From JBOHWJ01 sp050736615 (GTDB lineage: Bacteria > Desulfobacterota > Binatia > Binatales > Binataceae), in contig JBOHWL010000234.1 of NCBI GenBank assembly GCA_050736615.1, positions 1-29,838 on the forward strand: a DNA stretch of 29,838 nucleotides, given 5' to 3'. The notes beneath the pieces were generated by a model that saw only the letters and a program-made list of their open reading frames with translations, was not told where the DNA came from and did no database searches. The position numbers were made by a program, and so were the translations under genes. This document shows, one piece after another, positions 1 to 7,071 of the stretch; position 1 is the stretch's first letter, and the number at the start of each line of letters is the position of its first letter.

Positions 1-302
1 CTGGAATCTTCCGGCGCCTGATTGACGGCTGGCATCAGCGCGCCACCATCCGGATGTGGTGCGAGGCTCACCGCGATACCGCCGCGGCCAAGCGGCTGCA
101 GCGTTGGCGTAGCCGCCTCAAGCAGGGTCATGGCATCGCTTTGCAACAACCATCGGCCATCGCGGCCGATGCCGACAGGAACGATTTCATATCGTCGCGG
201 ATCCATCGCCGACATTACGGTCAGCGCCGATCGCAACGAGACTTCATGCTCACCTGAACGACCGCCGAAGAGTACTGCGATACGGATTTTCTTTCGCGCC
301 AT
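1..302 (-). CDS. ddl: D-alanine--D-alanine ligase, N-terminal part (runs off the left edge)
   Basis: Only the first 100 or so codons are in the window. The reading frame begins MARKKIRIAVLFGGRSGE and continues HEVSLRSALTVMSAMD, which is the glycine-rich N-terminal signature of D-Ala-D-Ala ligases (FGGRSxEHEVSLxSA). The family makes the D-Ala-D-Ala dipeptide for peptidoglycan in the cytoplasm; the ATP-grasp catalytic part lies outside the window. The ATG at 300-302 follows a strong purine-rich site (AAAGGGGG) a few bases upstream. It lies 129 bp downstream of guaB on the same strand with no terminator visible between, so co-transcription with guaB is possible. Family assignment is firm; whether the rest of the gene is intact cannot be seen. 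Confidence 0.88.
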   Translation of the reverse strand, partial: MARKKIRIAVLFGGRSGEHEVSLRSALTVMSAMDPRRYEIVPVGIGRDGRWLLQSDAMTLLEAATPTLQPLGRGGIAVSLAPHPDGGALMPAVNQAPEDS

Positions 303-431
303 CCCACCCCCTTTTACGATCCCTGATGATGCGGCGGATCGCATGATCCTTAACGGAGCGCCGCAAGGCCTGCAAATCAACGCCTGAATCGGGCGGATGG
401 GCGGAATACCCGTCTATCAAGGAGCCATGAG

Positions 432-1889
432 CTATTGGCGGTAGTTCGGGGCTTCCTTGGTGATGAAGACGTCATGCACGTGACTTTCGCGCTGGCCCGA
501 ATCGCTTACCCGGATGAACCTGGCGCGGCGCCTGAGTTCGCCCAGATTGGCCGCGCCGATATAACCCATGCCCGCCTGCAGTCCACCCGTTAACTGCTCG
601 ATATTCGAGGCGAGCGCGCCGCGATGGGGAACGCGGCCCTCGATGCCTTCGGGCACCAACTTGGAGTCGTTGATGTCGCTCTGCCCATAACGGTCCCGCA
701 TGCGCTCGCTCATCGCGCCCAGCGAACCCATCCCACGATACAATTTGTAGGTGCGGCCCTGGTACAAAATGGTTTCACCGGGACTTTCCTCGGTGCCCGC
801 GAACAAAGAGCCAATCATGACGGTGGAAGCGCCGGCCCCCAAGGCTTTGGTGATGTCTCCGGAGAAGCGGATGCCGCCGTCGGCCATGACCGGGATATTG
901 AGCGGCTCGGCGACCGCGACGCAATCCATGATCGCGGTCATCTGCGGCACGCCCACGCCGGAAACCACGCGGGTGGTGCAGATTGAACCGGGTCCCATGC
1001 CGACGCGCAAAGCGTCGGCGCCGGCGTCGATTAGGGCGCGCGCTCCTTCGCCGGTCGCCACCGCCCCGGCGATCACTTCGAGCTCCGGACATTCACGGCG
1101 CGTTGCCTTAAGTGCGTCGATCACGTTGCGCGAATGGCCGTGCGCGGTATCGATGCACAGGACGTCGGCGCCGGCCCGTTTGAGTGCGGCCACACGCTCC
1201 TCGCGTTCGAGGCCGACGCCAATCGCCGCGCCCACCCGCAAGCGGCCCATCTGGTCCTTGCTGGAGAACGGATGGCGGATGGCCTTGTCCATATCCTTGA
1301 CCGTGATAAGCCCGCATAACCGCTCATGATCGTCGACCAGTGGCAGCTTTTCGATCCGATGAGCCTGCAGGATTTCTTTGGCCTGTTCGAGCTGAATACC
1401 GGGACGCGCGGTGACGACCCGCGCGGTCATCATCTCGCGCACTGGACGGTCGAGCCGGCGCTCGAAGCGCAAATCCCGATTGGTCAAAATTCCAACCAGC
1501 CGTCCGCCATCCACGACCACCGGCAGCCCGGAAATGCCGTGGCGCTCCATGATGGACAGGGCCTCGCCGATTTTCTGCTCGGGATGAACCGTGACCGGAT
1601 CGACAATCATGCCGCTTTCGAACTTCTTGACCGTTGCGACCTCGGCCGCCTGGCGTTCAATCGGCAGGTTGCGATGGATGAAGCCGAGGCCGCCCAGTTG
1701 TGCAATCACAATCGCCGTGCGCGATTCCGTCACCGTATCCATCGGACTCGATACCAGCGGGATGTGCAGACGAATCCGGGGCGTGAGCGAGGTGGCGATA
1801 TCGCAATTGGAGGGCAATAGATCGGAGGCCTGGGGCAGCAAGAGCACGTCGTCGAAAGTGAGGCCTTCACGAAGCTCCTGGTGCGGCAT
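432..1889 (-). CDS. guaB: Inosine-5'-monophosphate dehydrogenase
   Basis: Full-length IMPDH of 485 residues, normal for bacteria. It oxidises IMP to XMP with NAD+, the committed step of GMP synthesis, in the cytoplasm. The N terminus has the family opening LTFDDVLLLP. Tandem CBS domains occupy about residues 92-205 and are inserted in the TIM barrel. The active-site loop GPGSICTTR carries the catalytic cysteine at about residue 304, and the mobile-flap Arg-Tyr pair is at about 400-401 (ERMRDRYGQ). The ATG at 1887-1889 has GGGAG about 8 bases upstream. An intrinsic terminator-like hairpin ends only about 20 bases before the start codon, suggesting attenuation (see findings). ddl follows downstream on the same strand. 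Confidence 0.97.
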   Translation of the reverse strand: MPHQELREGLTFDDVLLLPQASDLLPSNCDIATSLTPRIRLHIPLVSSPMDTVTESRTAIVIAQLGGLGFIHRNLPIERQAAEVATVKKFESGMIVDPVTVHPEQKIGEALSIMERHGISGLPVVVDGGRLVGILTNRDLRFERRLDRPVREMMTARVVTARPGIQLEQAKEILQAHRIEKLPLVDDHERLCGLITVKDMDKAIRHPFSSKDQMGRLRVGAAIGVGLEREERVAALKRAGADVLCIDTAHGHSRNVIDALKATRRECPELEVIAGAVATGEGARALIDAGADALRVGMGPGSICTTRVVSGVGVPQMTAIMDCVAVAEPLNIPVMADGGIRFSGDITKALGAGASTVMIGSLFAGTEESPGETILYQGRTYKLYRGMGSLGAMSERMRDRYGQSDINDSKLVPEGIEGRVPHRGALASNIEQLTGGLQAGMGYIGAANLGELRRRARFIRVSDSGQRESHVHDVFITKEAPNYRQ

Positions 1890-1903
1890 AATACGTCTCC
1901 CAA

Positions 1904-1934
1904 ATAAGAAAAAGCCCGCAGTTTACCTGCGGGC
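1904..1934 (-). terminator. Terminator-like hairpin directly upstream of guaB
   Basis: A perfect 8-bp stem (GCCCGCAG / CTGCGGGC, at 1914-1921 and 1927-1934) with a 5-base loop is followed on the minus strand by TTTTTCTTATTT. This is a textbook intrinsic terminator facing guaB. It could end transcripts of the trypsin-like gene upstream, but the run of T leads straight into the guaB ribosome binding site, leaving no room for a separate promoter. It may therefore act as an attenuator of guaB. Confidence 0.8.
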
Positions 1935-2114
1935 CTGAGTTGCTTTCACGGATCGAGCCGGACTTCTCCGGATGCGCCATAGCTTTGAATAACAGATACG
2001 GTCCTGCCGGGCAATTCGCGGATTGTCGAAGAGCACGGATTCACGTCCCGCTGTTGGCGGCGTTCGCCAGACGCCCACGCGCCCATTAGGCGCCTATGTT
2101 TGCGCAAAACAGCG

Positions 2115-3296
2115 CTATTGCGCGCTGATTGGACCCGACACCACGACCCGCACGGGTATGCCTTCGTAATCCGCTGGCATAGCGGCGCGCATTTGGGGGG
2201 TGTCCTTCTCGACGTACACCACAATTGCGGCCTGGTTCGTCTCGTCCCAGCGGCCAATTCCGCTGCCTATGAACTGGGGAATGCCCCGCAGTTCGGGTTT
2301 GTGCCGATCACGCACCCGGGTGGCGCGCGTAACTGCCACTGCCATTGCGGAATTGGCAACCCCACGCGCCGCCGATGAAGAAGCGAGCGGTGTACCGCTG
2401 GTAACATTGGCGCTCGCCGCCATCGCTGAGGTGGAGACACATCCCGGCACTATACTGACACCAAGTCCGTTGAGAACCGGCCAGATCGGGTTGGCGAACG
2501 TAATCGAGTTGTCGTTGTTTCCGGCGAACAGCAGGCCAATCGCATCGGGACAGGGCGTCTGCCCCGCCGGAGCATTGGGCACGTTCACGATTAGCGATCC
2601 CGAATCGCCCGGCATGCTGAAGGCTGGGAAGGTTCCGATTGGCACAATCGCGATCTGGTTGATGAAATTGGCGACGCCCGCCCTACCGTGACATTCCCTC
2701 GTATATCGAATTCCGCCGCCATGCTGGCGCGTCAGGCTGACGTTCACGGCCTGAATGACACCCTCGGTGTAACCAGTGGTGCGGCCGGTTTTCTGCACCA
2801 ACTCACCCGGGGTGGGCGAACTCTCGACGGTGCCGCTGATATTGCCAATTCCCGCGATAAAACCGGTTGGGCTTACATCGCCCGCCACGACCTGGGCGAT
2901 TGACGCGTCGGCCACGTTATCCATCCGTGGCTTGAAAGATAGGGTGATCGAGCGGCTGAAGTAAGCGACCGCATCATCGGTGTTCTTGAAACAGGTGGGA
3001 TTTTGGTCGGCCAACCCTGGCTGGATGATCGCCTCTCCTGGTTTGGCCTGGTTGACGCGCCCGAGCACGTGATTATTGCTCAGGATATACTGCGTGCCGT
3101 TGTTATCCTGTACCAGCGCGCCCAACGTACCCGTGCAACAGGCGCGCTTGGTGCCCAGCTTGATGTTGCCCCCGGAGACACCAAGATCAATTGGGCGGGC
3201 GTCGAAAGCCGCTTGCGCGTCAGCTCTGGTGCAAAGACAAGCCGTCACGAACAAGGCCGCGACGACGCTTTGGGCGATCCTCCACGAACACTGCAT
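2115..3296 (-). CDS. Secreted trypsin-like serine protease family protein
   Basis: I place the start at the ATG at 3294-3296, giving 393 residues. From here the protein opens with a signal peptide: basic MQCSWR, a hydrophobic stretch at about 7-22, and an Ala-x-Ala-like cleavage zone near ADAQA. The 52 extra codons upstream would overlap the neighbouring gene. The catalytic triad of a chymotrypsin-fold protease is visible: His76 in ILSNNHVLG, Asp130 in NVADASIA and Ser232 in MPGDSGSL. The QKTGRTTG segment before the serine is typical of a bacterial trypsin-like family that is mostly uncharacterised. The last 130 residues are an Ala/Ser-rich linker plus a short domain ending in VPVRVVVSGPI. 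It likely acts in the periplasm or outside the cell; the substrate is unknown. It follows the hydrolase-fold gene by about 100 bp on the same strand. Confidence 0.8.
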   Translation of the reverse strand: MQCSWRIAQSVVAALFVTACLCTRADAQAAFDARPIDLGVSGGNIKLGTKRACCTGTLGALVQDNNGTQYILSNNHVLGRVNQAKPGEAIIQPGLADQNPTCFKNTDDAVAYFSRSITLSFKPRMDNVADASIAQVVAGDVSPTGFIAGIGNISGTVESSPTPGELVQKTGRTTGYTEGVIQAVNVSLTRQHGGGIRYTRECHGRAGVANFINQIAIVPIGTFPAFSMPGDSGSLIVNVPNAPAGQTPCPDAIGLLFAGNNDNSITFANPIWPVLNGLGVSIVPGCVSTSAMAASANVTSGTPLASSSAARGVANSAMAVAVTRATRVRDRHKPELRGIPQFIGSGIGRWDETNQAAIVVYVEKDTPQMRAAMPADYEGIPVRVVVSGPISAQ

Positions 3297-3399
3297 CGGC
3301 AAAAACCTAACGCCTTTCCACCTACCACGCCAGTTAGTATGCGCGAAGCGCTTGCTATCGTCGTCAATGACTGACCAAGGAGGGCGGTGACGGGTTGAT

Positions 3400-4206
3400 T
3401 TATTTGCAATTGGAACCCCCGCCCGAATAGAGCAGCAGCAATTGCTCGCCAAGCTCGCGTACCAGGAAACGCTGCATTTCGCTGATTACCGGTTCGAGCG
3501 CGCGACCCTCAATCAGCCAATGGCCACAGCCGGCAAGCGTAGCCAAGTGTGAGCCGCTCCGCTCCGCCATCGTACGTATCCCGGCAATAGGTGCGAAGCG
3601 ATCAGTTTCGCCGGCGATAATCAGCCGTAGCGCGACTGCGGCGATGCCCAAGCTGACCCTGCCGCGCGCGACGTCCCGTGCCATTGCCGCGGCTTCCGGG
3701 ACCATTGCGCTGGCCAGCTTCTCGCGCCGGAATTGGTCCAGGCTAGCGAACAATTCCGCCGCCAGAGGGCCCCTCGGTGGCCTGATCATACCGCCGCCCC
3801 ACAGCGCGCGAAGATTGCTCATCCGCACGTATATCGGCGTGCGGACACCCGGTACCAGGGGCGCGAAGGCTACCGCCGCCCGCATGCCTTTGCGCTCGGC
3901 CAGCTTGAGCGCAAGCAGTCCGCCGATGCCGTGGCCAACAACTATGAACTCGCGTCCGAGCTTTGCTGGCAATTCGCCAAGCAATTCCAGCGCCTGAATA
4001 AATCCGCGATTGCCCAAGGCCGCCTGCGCACGCCGAAGGTCCGGTGCGTAGACTTCCCAGCCGAGGCTGACGAGGTAACCGATCAGGGCCGCTAGATGGT
4101 CCGTGGTGGCGAACAGTTCCGATAGAACGACGATAGGGACCGCGAACTTCGCAGCCGCCGGGCGCATATGGCTGACATGAAGGTGGCCTAAAGTTATTTC
4201 TTCCAC
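3400..4206 (-). CDS. Alpha/beta-hydrolase-fold protein lacking the nucleophile serine
   Basis: A 268-residue protein with the layout of an alpha/beta hydrolase: a core strand leading to the nucleophile elbow at about 88-96 (IVVGHGIGG), a candidate acid Asp in IIAGETDRF and a candidate histidine in AGCGHWLIE near the C terminus. The elbow is normally G-x-S-x-G; here the central residue (93) is Gly, so classical serine-esterase chemistry looks impossible. It may be a non-catalytic binding or regulatory member, or use another chemistry. No signal peptide is visible, so it is probably cytoplasmic. It sits upstream of the secreted protease gene in the same direction. The ATG start at 4204-4206 is the first in frame; I see only a weak ribosome binding site. 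Fold assignment is good, function unknown. Confidence 0.72.
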   Translation of the reverse strand: MEEITLGHLHVSHMRPAAAKFAVPIVVLSELFATTDHLAALIGYLVSLGWEVYAPDLRRAQAALGNRGFIQALELLGELPAKLGREFIVVGHGIGGLLALKLAERKGMRAAVAFAPLVPGVRTPIYVRMSNLRALWGGGMIRPPRGPLAAELFASLDQFRREKLASAMVPEAAAMARDVARGRVSLGIAAVALRLIIAGETDRFAPIAGIRTMAERSGSHLATLAGCGHWLIEGRALEPVISEMQRFLVRELGEQLLLLYSGGGSNCK

Positions 4207-4312
4207 GCTCTCGCCTTATCAGAGCGCAGACTGGATTTCGAAGCGGCGTGTTCTCATAAAAATCAAGGCTGCGCCGCGATTAAGGATGGTTTGGCGTTGC
4301 CAGCATGAAAAG

Positions 4313-4342
4313 AAAAGAGCCCCCGGTTTAAGGAGGCTCTTT
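4313..4342 (-). terminator. Intrinsic terminator of the lysine-rich microprotein unit
   Basis: A long stem pairs AAGAGCC(CC) at 4315-4323 with (GG)A-GGCTCTT at 4332-4341, with one bulged A and a short loop. On the minus strand the stem is followed by TTTTCTTTTC, a good U-tract. It is the first such signal downstream of the 33-residue gene. On the plus strand it is followed by only a short T run, so minus-strand use fits best. Confidence 0.75.
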
Positions 4343-4403
4343 CCTGTTTTACGAGGCCTTAAAGCCCCGGCTCGTCTCAGCAGCAAGCCCGGCAAAGTGT
4401 TAG

Positions 4404-4430
4404 GGCCTTCGGGCACGATGCCCGAAGGGC
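4404..4430 (-). repeat. Stable hairpin in the 3' region of the microprotein transcript
   Basis: A perfect 9-bp inverted repeat (CCTTCGGGC at 4406-4414 and GCCCGAAGG at 4420-4428) with a 5-base loop lies 17 bases after the microprotein stop codon. No U-tract follows on either strand, so it is not a classical terminator. As the second hairpin before the terminator at 4313-4342 it might protect the 3' end of the mRNA; that role is inference. Confidence 0.6.
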
Positions 4431-4446
4431 GAAGGCAATTAGACGC

Positions 4447-4548
4447 TTACTTCGACTTTTTCTTCTTTCCGGCCTTTTTCTTCATAGTGCTCTTCAGCTT
4501 CGATTTGGACTTGGTCGCCTTAGTACCGGGCTTCTTCTTAATTGGCAT
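4447..4548 (-). CDS. Lysine-rich 33-residue basic microprotein
   Basis: An ORF of 33 codons running ATG (4546-4548) to TAA. Sixteen of 33 residues are Lys; the rest are mainly Ser, Thr, Ala, Gly and Pro, with no acidic and no aromatic residue. It starts MPIKKKPGTKATKSK and ends in a KKKAGKKKKSK tract. The ribosome binding site GGGAGG lies about 5-6 bases upstream of the ATG and is among the strongest in the window. A sigma70-like promoter (4623-4651) lies upstream and a terminator (4313-4342) downstream, so it is a free-standing gene. The composition resembles histone H1-like or nucleoid-associated tails, so binding to DNA or RNA is plausible but not shown. I do not recognise a named family. 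Coding is supported by the signals around it, not by homology. Confidence 0.72.
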   Translation of the reverse strand: MPIKKKPGTKATKSKSKLKSTMKKKAGKKKKSK

Positions 4549-4582
4549 AGGCACCTCCCTCGACGGTCGCTGCTGCCGGACG

Positions 4583-4608
4583 AGCGCTCAAACTTGGTTA
4601 GCGCTCAA
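4583..4608 (-). repeat. Paired 9-bp repeat in the microprotein 5' leader
   Basis: AGCGCTCAA occurs at 4583-4591 and again at 4600-4608 as a direct repeat with a 17-bp period. Each copy contains the palindrome AGCGCT, so the two could also pair as a hairpin in the RNA. It lies between the predicted transcription start and the ribosome binding site of the lysine-rich gene, where a regulator could act. Function is inference. Confidence 0.5.
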
Positions 4609-4622
4609 CGCTTTCGGACGTG

Positions 4623-4651
4623 ATTATAGAAATACGTTATGTCTCGATCAA
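4623..4651 (-). promoter_or_regulatory. Sigma70-type promoter of the lysine-rich microprotein
   Basis: On the minus strand the -35 element TTGATC (4646-4651) is separated by 17 bases from a consensus -10 TATAAT (4623-4628). The predicted transcription start is near 4615, giving a leader of about 65-70 bases. This is the best match to a sigma70 promoter that I found in the window. Confidence 0.68.
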
Positions 4652-4786
4652 GACATTCGAGTGATCTTTATAAAGAAATTTTAAATTTCGAGAAGTATCG
4701 CCATCACAAGCCTTTTCCTGAAAGTAGAATACTGTTCAGCATAAGCGGACTTGAACTTCGGAGGAACCATATTTACGCTTTCACCC

Positions 4787-5116
4787 ATGGGTCGCCTAAG
4801 TTCTTACCTCCGCGCGCGATGGCTCAATCTAATTCTCGGCGCGATCATGGCGGCGCTGGTGGGCAATTGTTTTGTCGGTGCGCTCGGTCCGCGCGACCTG
4901 CTAATTCTGCGTCACCATCGCGCCCTGCTGGAAAGCAAACGCGATCAATTGCAAGCGGAAAATAGCCAACTGACATTAAGAATCAGCAAATTACGCTCAG
5001 ATAAAGCATATCTGCAACGGTTGATCCGGCGCGAACTCGGCTATTCCCGCCCCAATGAGCTGGTCTATCGCTTTGCCGACCCACGCGCGGCTTCAAAGAA
5101 TATTCCCTCGCATTAG
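4787..5116 (+). CDS. ftsB: FtsB/DivIC-like septum formation initiator protein
   Basis: A 109-residue single-pass membrane protein: short basic N terminus, transmembrane segment at about 15-35 (LILGAIMAALVGNCF), then a coiled coil of roughly 45-85 rich in Leu, Gln, Glu and Lys (ESKRDQLQAENSQLTLRI), ending in RRELGYSRPNELVYRF. This is the architecture of FtsB/DivIC, which joins FtsL and FtsQ in the periplasmic divisome complex. I chose the ATG at 4787. A strong GGAGGAA sits at about 4760-4766, some 20 bases upstream, which is too far for ideal use; in-frame ATA or ACG codons lie closer (see findings). The usual neighbour eno is not next to it. The gene symbol rests on architecture and terminal motif only. 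Confidence 0.75.
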   Translation: MGRLSSYLRARWLNLILGAIMAALVGNCFVGALGPRDLLILRHHRALLESKRDQLQAENSQLTLRISKLRSDKAYLQRLIRRELGYSRPNELVYRFADPRAASKNIPSH

Positions 5117-5344
5117 CAACGAGATCCAATCGGCGCGTCAAAGGAGGGCTCACCGCGCCCTTCAAGTGCAGCCTCGAACCCGTGCAATTTGATTCCGCGG
5201 TGCGGCGCGATAACATGCGCAGTCGGCACCGGTCGTAGCAGCCGCATGACGGCTGGTTTGATTGAAGGGCGACCTGTAACCGCCTTGATTCGAGGCCGCG
5301 CCGGGCCGCCACGCTCAAGTTTTTTCATCGCGCGATTTGAATCA

Positions 5345-6592
5345 ATGCCAACCGTTGAATCGACCAAGCAGGAGCCTGGCGAAAAATCCCGCCGTGCGCC
5401 TCTCGTAATACTGTTCCTCACCGTCTTCATCGACTTGCTCGGCTTCGGCATCGTGATTCCATTTCTGCCGTTATATGCCGGGCGATTGGGAGTAGGTGCC
5501 CTTGGGATCGGCCTGGTCCTGGCGGTCTATTCCCTCATGCAGTTCCTCTGCGCGCCGCTGTTGGGGCGCATCTCCGACTATGTCGGACGGCGGCCGATCA
5601 TCATGCTGGGCCTGCTCGGCTCCTCGATTGGGTATCTAATCTACGGGTTCGCCTTTTCGTTCGCGCTGCTGTTGATTTCGCGCGCGGTGCATGGAATGTG
5701 CGCGGCGACGGTATCGACCGCACAAGCCTATGTCGCCGACACCATGCCGGAATCAAAGCGCGCGCACGGGATGGGAATGATCGGCGCCGCCTTTGGTCTC
5801 GGGTTCGTGCTGGGGCCCGCCATTGGCGGTCTGCTAGGTCGGGCGAGCCTGCGATTACCGGTGTTTTTCGCCGCTGGCCTAACCTTCGCCAACCTGATTT
5901 TCGCGGCGCTGGCGCTGCCCGAATCGCATACGCCCGACCAGCACATGCGGCTGGAGCTAAAGCGCATCGTCGAGCCGGTATTGATGCTGCCGCGGCGGTT
6001 GACGGGACATCGGCTTTCGCGCCTGTTCACAATCGCCTTTTTGTTGACCTTCACGATCTCCGCCTGGGAGGCGACTTTCGCGCTGATGGCGCCGGTGATT
6101 TACGGCTATCGCGCACTCGGCGTTGGCGTGCTGCTGGCTTATGCCGGCCTGGTGCAGGCGATCACACAGGGTTATTTGCTGCGCAAACTCGTCGGCCGCG
6201 CCGGTGAGCCGAAGCTGATCCGCCTCGGGGCCTTGCTACTTGCGATCGGCATGATACCGCTGGCGAGTTCCTCCTCGCATGCGATGTTGTTGGTTTTGCT
6301 GGCGCTGGTCTCGCTCGGCTACGGCTTTGGGAGTCCATCGGTCGCCAGCCTGATCTCCCGGCGCAGTGAACGCCATCAGCAGGGCGAGGTGTTGGGCGTG
6401 AATCAATCGGCATTGTCGCTCGCGCGGATCTTTGGCCCGATAGCGGCAGGCCTGGTTTACGAATTAATCGGGCCGGTGGCCGCCTACGCCGGGGGTGGCG
6501 CGGTCGCTTTGGCCGCACTGGCGCTCGCCGCGAGTATCGAGCCGGCGCGGCAAATGGAGCCGGCCCGGGAGGCCGATGGAGTGCGTTTTTAA
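5345..6592 (+). CDS. Major facilitator superfamily transporter (drug-efflux/TetA-like)
   Basis: A 415-residue inner-membrane protein with about 12 hydrophobic segments. The first loop carries MFS motif A (GRISDYVGRRP, near residue 75), and helix 1 has DLLGFGIVIPFLPLY, typical of the tetracycline-resistance/multidrug H+ antiporter group. The motif-C-like stretch GLGFVLGPAIGGLLG lies at about 150-165, also typical of antiporters. The substrate cannot be told from the sequence. I start at the ATG at 5345; the frame is open upstream to 5189, but the extra residues are Arg/Gly-rich and not membrane-like. No clear ribosome binding site precedes 5345. The gene downstream starts about 30 bp after it in the same direction. 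Confidence 0.87.
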   Translation: MPTVESTKQEPGEKSRRAPLVILFLTVFIDLLGFGIVIPFLPLYAGRLGVGALGIGLVLAVYSLMQFLCAPLLGRISDYVGRRPIIMLGLLGSSIGYLIYGFAFSFALLLISRAVHGMCAATVSTAQAYVADTMPESKRAHGMGMIGAAFGLGFVLGPAIGGLLGRASLRLPVFFAAGLTFANLIFAALALPESHTPDQHMRLELKRIVEPVLMLPRRLTGHRLSRLFTIAFLLTFTISAWEATFALMAPVIYGYRALGVGVLLAYAGLVQAITQGYLLRKLVGRAGEPKLIRLGALLLAIGMIPLASSSSHAMLLVLLALVSLGYGFGSPSVASLISRRSERHQQGEVLGVNQSALSLARIFGPIAAGLVYELIGPVAAYAGGGAVALAALALAASIEPARQMEPAREADGVRF

Positions 6593-6622
6593 TCCGAGGG
6601 AGGGATCCACACGTTAAACTGG

Positions 6623-7030
6623 GTGCTGGTTTTCCATATCTTCGGCGTCATCGTCTGGGTTGGCACGATGCTGGTCACATGCACGATGCTGGCGTTGGTG
6701 CCCGCGGAGGCGGGGGTGGCCAAGCAGCGCCTCATCGTCACGGCGCGCCGGCTATTCAACGTCGGTGGCAATATCGGCGCCCTTGCCACGATTATTTTCG
6801 GCATCCTGGCGATTCTCGCCTATCCGCAAGTCATGGCTTTCGGCTGGCTGCACGTAAAGCTTTTGCTGGTGCTCCTGCTAATCGCGGTACACGTCAGGAT
6901 TTATGTGCGGCTCAATGGGCTGCGCTTAGATGCCGACTCCGCCACGCGCCGCGAATTCAGCATGTTGCACGGGATCGTCAGCCTGCTGCTGTTGGGCATT
7001 CTCATCATGGTGATAGTGAAGCCGTTCTAA
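6623..7030 (+). CDS. Small HemJ/CopD-like four-helix membrane protein
   Basis: About 135 residues with four hydrophobic helices. The N-terminal FHIFGVIVWVGTM and the central GWLHVKLLLVLLLIAVH match the pattern of the HemJ/CopD-like membrane family, with conserved histidines at the start of helix 1 and in helix 3 (HVKLLLVL). HemJ converts protoporphyrinogen IX to protoporphyrin IX, but HemJ proper is longer and has more conserved residues, so only family-level similarity is claimed. The first canonical start is GTG 6623; a strong GGGAGGG ends near 6604 and points to a start a few codons earlier, where only ACG or TTA is available. It lies downstream of the MFS gene in the same orientation, probably in one operon. 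Confidence 0.68.
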   Translation: MLVFHIFGVIVWVGTMLVTCTMLALVPAEAGVAKQRLIVTARRLFNVGGNIGALATIIFGILAILAYPQVMAFGWLHVKLLLVLLLIAVHVRIYVRLNGLRLDADSATRREFSMLHGIVSLLLLGILIMVIVKPF

Positions 7031-7071
7031 AGCGCGTGCGGCGCAAATTCCGATGAATTCCGCCAACGTGC

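Noticed and set aside
624..1329. Plus-strand frames of 120 and 192 codons opposite guaB
   Set aside because: Antisense shadows of a certain gene.
3297..3452. 52-codon N-terminal extension of the trypsin-like protein
   Set aside because: Would overlap the hydrolase gene and bury the signal peptide.
4219..4416. 65-codon minus-strand frame
   Set aside because: Covers the hairpin and terminator of the microprotein unit, which better explain the DNA.
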